Shown piece after piece: positions 49,712-53,405 of a stretch of 53,405 bases of DNA. The notes beneath the pieces were generated by a model. That model searched no databases and was not told where the DNA came from. It saw only the letters and a list, made by a program, of their open reading frames with translations. Position 1 is the first letter of the stretch; every line of letters begins with the position of its first letter. Origin of the DNA: Singulisphaera sp. GP187. GTDB lineage: Bacteria > Planctomycetota > Planctomycetia > Gemmatales > Gemmataceae. The DNA lies in NCBI GenBank assembly GCA_945905925.1, contig CAMDQN010000030.1:1-53405 (forward strand), in the 5' to 3' direction. The position numbers and the translations under genes were made by a program.

Positions 49712-52378
49712 TCACTCCGCCTTCGCGCTCTCGGCGAACTCCTTTAGCGCCTTCTCGTGCTTCGCCTGTTCGATCTTCAGTTCGCGAACCCGAGCTTGCC
49801 GCTTCTCGATCTCCGTTTCCTGATCGTCGAACTTCTTCAGGTAGCGCTTGAACGCGTCGGACTCCTTCGGGGCGCGCTCGATGTTCTTGCGGATGCGTTC
49901 CTGATCCTCCGCGATCTCCTTGAGTGCTGCCTGCTCGTCGGCGATCCCGCGTTGCGCGTCGTCCACCTTCGCGCGCAGGTCGAGCAGCTTTGTGAACACG
50001 TCGCGAACCGCAGGTTTCGCTTCCTTGATTGACGCGAAGTGGAGCAGGTTATCGCGATTGGCTTCGGTGAGCTTCCAGAATTCCGTACCGTCGGATTCTT
50101 CCGTTACGTCGAGCATCGCGAGCGTGCCGGCCTTCACCGGTAAGTCAAACGCGTAGAACCCGCGGGTCTCGTCGGCCTTCGCGGGCGAGACCACCTTCCA
50201 GCCCTTCGTTTGCAAGTGTTCGATGGCCACTGTGCGGTCCGCGGTGTCACGGTTGCGGATGGTGTACGTGGTGATGCGTTTGAGCGTGGAGCGGAGTGTC
50301 ACCTTGCCGTCAGTGATCCCAACCGCCAGCACCGTTGGCTTCTTCTCCTCCGACCGCACGAACACTTCGGCATCGAGCAACCCCTCGCGCGCCGACGCGA
50401 GGCTGTGGTTTTCCGAACCGGGCGACTCTTCAATCACCTCAAGCGTGGCCAGCGCGCCGGCCTTCGCGGGCACCTCGAACCGGTAAAAACTCCGCGTCTG
50501 GTCGTCGGGCTTGGCCGGTGTTACCAGCTTCCACCCCGGCATTTGCGGGTGCTCGATGATGACGGCGCGGTCCTGCGGGTTGCGGTTGCGAATCTGGTAC
50601 GTCGTGGCGCGGCGTGTAGTGGACCGGAGCGTCACGGCGCTATTGTTCGTCGCCACCGCAAGCAGCGTCGGCTTCCGGCTCTCCGTGCGCGAGACGACTT
50701 CGGTGCCGAGGTCGATGGCGTAGCTGACCAATCGCGTTTCGTTGGGTTTGATGTCGGGCAAGCGCGCATCGCCCGCGAACGTGCCGTTGTCGTACACCGT
50801 GACCGGACCTTGCGCGAGATGGAGTTTCGTCTTGTTCACCAACTTGAGGCCGAGCAGCGGATGCTTGGTGAGCGTGTTCGCGTTGTAGATACTGACCCGC
50901 GAACCTTCGACCGCTTCGTTCACGAGCGGGAGCAGCGCGGACTTCTGCTTTGCGAGCGTGATGGGTTCCTCGATGGTGTACTCGAACATATCGCCGAGCG
51001 CACCGTCGGCCGCGGCGAGCGCGCCGCCCTGCTTGTCGAGCGGGTCGCGGACCACTTGGGGCTTCGGCTTCTCTTCGCCGTTCGGCGCGGCCGGGTTGCC
51101 TCGCAGTCGGTTGACGTAGTCCGCGTAGGAGAGTCGGTCGCCCTGGATGTCGCGAATGTTCGGTCGCGGCACACGCGGCAGGTAGCCGCCGAGGTTGCCC
51201 GCGTAGCCGCCCTGAAGCCCGAATTGACCGCCTAGTTGTCCGAACTGACCAAAGCCGCCCTGACCGAACTGGCCGAACTGGTTACCACCTTGGTTCCCGA
51301 ACTGACCGAGGTTTCCTTGTCCAGGGTTCACGGTAAGTGGGACATCGCCCATACCCATGCCCATACCCATACCCATCCTCGCAACCGGGTTCAGCCCGCC
51401 CTGGTACATCGGTGGACGCAGCGACGCGAACAGGTCCGGTTCGACCATCGGGCGTGGCACGAACAGCGGGTCGTACAGATCCATCTGGAACGACATCGGC
51501 CGACCCGCGACGAGGCCCACCTTCACGTTGGTCCAGTCTTCGTCGGTCGTGTTCTCGACGGTCGCCCAGCCCTGAATGCGGGCCGCGCCTTTGTCGTCCA
51601 CGCTCAACCGGTAACTCGGTTTCCACAGCGGTGCTTCCACGACGTAGCCGACCGCGACCTTGCGCTTGCCGTTGCCACTGAACACCACGGACACGGCCTT
51701 CTTGTTGTCGCCGCGTGCGGTCGCGAGCATCTCCAGCGCCTTGTTGAATTCGGCCTGAATTTCGGGGCGAACCAACTTGATCTTCTTGAGTTGCTTCATC
51801 TCGACGGTTTGCAGGCCGTCTTCTGTCAGCAAGTTGAGAAGTTCGCCAGGGTCCGGTCCCATCGCGGGCGGCGGCTGGCGCTCGACGCTAACGATCTTCC
51901 CGACCGTGACGACACCGGTTTTGTCCGCGACTTCGACCTTCTCGCCGCGCACCTGGTGCATGAGTTGGCCCAGCGTGGGGTTCTCGGTCACGTCCACCGC
52001 GAAGCCCTTGAGCGCGAAGTCGAGCGGCATGCGGTTGTCGTAGGTGACCGCGCGAACCTTCCCGCCGTCCTTGTCGGTGAGAATCAGACTCTTCAGCAGG
52101 TCGTTGACATCGCCTTCGTCGAAGCGCAGGTCGAGCCGGGCGTCGCCGGTGACGTCGCCTTCGCGGTGGAAGTACGCGACGCCGGCGCTGAATAGCACGA
52201 CCCGCGTGATGGGCAGCGTGACCGCCGGCGGTTGCTTCGCGTCCGCAGCGGGAAGTTTCGGTGACGCGACCTTCGCGGGTTGTTTGGTGTCCGGCTGACC
52301 GTCACCGCGCGCGAGCGGAGCGAGGATCATGAGGCCGAACGTCAGCCCGACGACCGGCAAGAGGTGCGAGGGACGCAT
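49712..52378 (-). CDS. DUF4139-like exported protein with tandem repeat modules
   Basis: The start is placed at the ATG at 52378, giving 888 residues with a signal peptide (to about residue 25). It has an N-terminal domain (VVLFSAGVAYFHREGDV, VNDLLKSLILTDKDGG, resembling DUF4140) and a DUF4139-like strand-rich part (WATVENTTDEDWTNVKVGLVAG). A low-complexity loop has MGMGMGMGMG and repeated GQFGQ. Then come two copies of an about 100-residue module (LRSTTRRATTYQIRNRN ... LRSTLKRITTYTIRNRD). The C-terminus is a coiled coil (DQERIRKNIERAPKESDAF, ETEIEKRQARVRELK). Function unknown; probably a surface protein. Confidence 0.85.
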   Translation of the reverse strand: MRPSHLLPVVGLTFGLMILAPLARGDGQPDTKQPAKVASPKLPAADAKQPPAVTLPITRVVLFSAGVAYFHREGDVTGDARLDLRFDEGDVNDLLKSLILTDKDGGKVRAVTYDNRMPLDFALKGFAVDVTENPTLGQLMHQVRGEKVEVADKTGVVTVGKIVSVERQPPPAMGPDPGELLNLLTEDGLQTVEMKQLKKIKLVRPEIQAEFNKALEMLATARGDNKKAVSVVFSGNGKRKVAVGYVVEAPLWKPSYRLSVDDKGAARIQGWATVENTTDEDWTNVKVGLVAGRPMSFQMDLYDPLFVPRPMVEPDLFASLRPPMYQGGLNPVARMGMGMGMGMGDVPLTVNPGQGNLGQFGNQGGNQFGQFGQGGFGQFGQLGGQFGLQGGYAGNLGGYLPRVPRPNIRDIQGDRLSYADYVNRLRGNPAAPNGEEKPKPQVVRDPLDKQGGALAAADGALGDMFEYTIEEPITLAKQKSALLPLVNEAVEGSRVSIYNANTLTKHPLLGLKLVNKTKLHLAQGPVTVYDNGTFAGDARLPDIKPNETRLVSYAIDLGTEVVSRTESRKPTLLAVATNNSAVTLRSTTRRATTYQIRNRNPQDRAVIIEHPQMPGWKLVTPAKPDDQTRSFYRFEVPAKAGALATLEVIEESPGSENHSLASAREGLLDAEVFVRSEEKKPTVLAVGITDGKVTLRSTLKRITTYTIRNRDTADRTVAIEHLQTKGWKVVSPAKADETRGFYAFDLPVKAGTLAMLDVTEESDGTEFWKLTEANRDNLLHFASIKEAKPAVRDVFTKLLDLRAKVDDAQRGIADEQAALKEIAEDQERIRKNIERAPKESDAFKRYLKKFDDQETEIEKRQARVRELKIEQAKHEKALKEFAESAKAE

Positions 52379-52902
52379 TGAGGGGTCTTCCTGGTACGAG
52401 GGGGAAAATACGGTCCCAACGCGAATTGTAACGCCGCGTAGGTGTGAATGTTGGTGAAGAGACGAAGACACGCGATCAGACAATCTCGGCAGCAGAACGT
52501 GATCCGAAACGAACGAGTTGGCGGACCGAACTTGCGCGACGAACGCGGGCAAGTTGGAATCAGGCGCTCGGTTGGGTCTCAAGCCGATCACGCGTCGCGT
52601 GTGGGCGTTGAAGGGACGGCGCACTCGTTGTTGTAGTCGGACTCGTTACCAGTCGCTGTATCAGTACCGGTTTGTGCGCCCCGGCGAATCGGTCGCTGGA
52701 ACGCATCGGCCACGTTCGGAACATCGTGCGGACGCGACTGAGCTACTTGGCCAACAACCCAAAGTCGTTCAGCCCATCGTCGGCTTCCACTGGACCGTCA
52801 AACTCCGACAGTAATCTTTCAACGCGATTCGGTATTACGCATTTACAAGCCCGCCGCGCAAGCACAGGTTGCTCGTTACCTGCACGGCGGGCTGGTGAAA
52901 CA
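52379..52902. other. Intergenic stretch between two DUF4139-like genes
   Basis: No gene is recognised. Near its right end lies a GCCCGCCG/CGGCGGGC hairpin (52849-52892). The promoter of the left gene should lie in the first 150 bp. Confidence 0.5.
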
Positions 52903-52948
52903 GAAACGGCACAAGCCGCGAGCTTTCGCTCGTGGCTCGTGCCGTTTC
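52903..52948 (-). terminator. Hairpin downstream of the partial DUF4139-like gene
   Basis: Arms of 21 bp (52903-52923 and 52928-52948) match at 19 positions: GAAACGGCACAAGCC / GGCTCGTGCCGTTTC type with a 4-nt loop. It lies just after the stop at 52962. On the minus strand TGTTTCACC follows, a weak U-run, so it may be a terminator or a repeat. Confidence 0.6.
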
Positions 52949-52961
52949 ACTTCGCTTCACC

Positions 52962-53405
52962 TCAGTCGGTGATGTTGGCGAGGTAGTCTTCGTACTTCTT
53001 GCGGGCCTTGAACTCGGCCGCGGTTTCGGCCTTCTCCTTCGCGGTCAGCGCGTCGATTTCCTTCTCCTGCGCGCTGAGCTTCTTGAGGTAGGTCTCGTAC
53101 ACTTCCGCTTCCTTTGGGGTCTCGCGAAGGTTCTTGCGAATCCGGTCCTGATCGACGGTGAGCCGGCGCAGTTCGGTTTGCACCTGGTTCAGTTCGCGCA
53201 GTGCGATGTCCCAGTCGGCCTTGATCTTGAGCGCCTCCTGCAACTTCTGCTTGAGTGCCGGGCTGGCCTCGCTCAGGCTGATGAAGTAGCGGATCTGGTT
53301 CTCGGCACCGTTGGTCAGGCTCACGGTCGCGGTGACGTCCTTCTCTTCCTTGACGGTGAAACTCTTGGTCTCGTTGGCCGGCACCTTGGTCTGGAACCGG
53401 AACAC
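52962..53405 (-). CDS. DUF4139-like paralogue, C-terminal part (N-terminus beyond window)
   Basis: The frame is open to the right edge, so only the last 147 residues are seen. They contain FRFQTKVPANETKSFTVKEE and the coiled-coil ELNQVQTELRRLTVDQDRIRKNL, RETPKEAEVYETYLKKLSAQEKEIDALT. This corresponds to the end of the 49712-52378 protein (DQERIRKNIERAPKE, YLKKFDDQETEIE). It is thus a tandem paralogue lying upstream of it on the same strand, 584 bp away. Confidence 0.85.
   Translation of the reverse strand: MFRFQTKVPANETKSFTVKEEKDVTATVSLTNGAENQIRYFISLSEASPALKQKLQEALKIKADWDIALRELNQVQTELRRLTVDQDRIRKNLRETPKEAEVYETYLKKLSAQEKEIDALTAKEKAETAAEFKARKKYEDYLANITD

Noticed and set aside
51348-51377. Phase-variable simple repeat in the DUF4139-like gene
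   Set aside because: The CCCATA-type unit is 6 bp, so changes keep the frame; it can vary length but not switch the gene off.

Overview
The window is high-GC DNA from a planctomycete, most likely of the Gemmataceae. The evidence is five Tat-exported DUF1501 proteins, a sulfatase, a sialidase-like protein, several short-lived-looking exported proteins, a Gemmata-type paralogue ending in a conserved GCWVVDLVLGK-like tail, and many gene-flanking palindromes. No rRNA is present. The one RNA gene I can support is a tRNA-Ser(GGA).

Region 1 (1-17.8 kb) is a catabolic and surface-polymer region. It holds DUF1501 proteins, a TolB-like propeller, a LysR regulator divergent from one DUF1501 gene, a sialidase-like Asp-box protein, a leucine-rich-repeat protein with a C-terminal VHL-beta-like domain, a SASA-type esterase and a sulfatase. 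An IS110-family insertion sequence, a 102-bp MITE-like palindrome and the 3' stub of an IS66 transposase interrupt it. The gene content suggests breakdown of acetylated, sulfated glycans outside the cytoplasm, but no substrate can be named.

Region 2 (17.8-19.4 kb) is a decayed zone. It contains a twice-frameshifted DNA methyltransferase pseudogene, a fragment of the gene upstream of it, and a 23-bp perfect hairpin.

Region 3 (19.4-35.4 kb) is an accessory, phage- or ICE-like element that ends at tRNA-Ser(GGA). Nearly all genes are on the minus strand. They encode small unknown proteins, a divergent DnaN-like sliding clamp, a DUF6744-like protein, a vWA protein and its MoxR/RavA-type AAA+ partner, a DEDDh exonuclease, a GP88-like protein, a large serine recombinase, an unknown 453-residue protein and two tyrosine recombinases. 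One tyrosine integrase lies against the 3' end of the tRNA, behind three TGCCACAAA repeats. Hairpins with U-rich tails sit 25-40 nt before the next start codon at four junctions. A diverged 47-bp direct repeat brackets the 26.7-33.9 kb part. This clamp plus AAA+/vWA module is the best candidate for an undescribed system.

Region 4 (35.4-53.4 kb) is chromosomal core. It holds an S9 peptidase, an exported protein, glnE, miaB, a thioredoxin-fold protein, gnd, a transglutaminase-like protein, a DUF6882-like protein with a histone-H1-like tail, and two DUF4139-like paralogues, the last cut by the window edge. Palindromic repeats are dense here. One is read in frame inside glnE, one forms the C-terminus of miaB, and two large ones bracket gnd.
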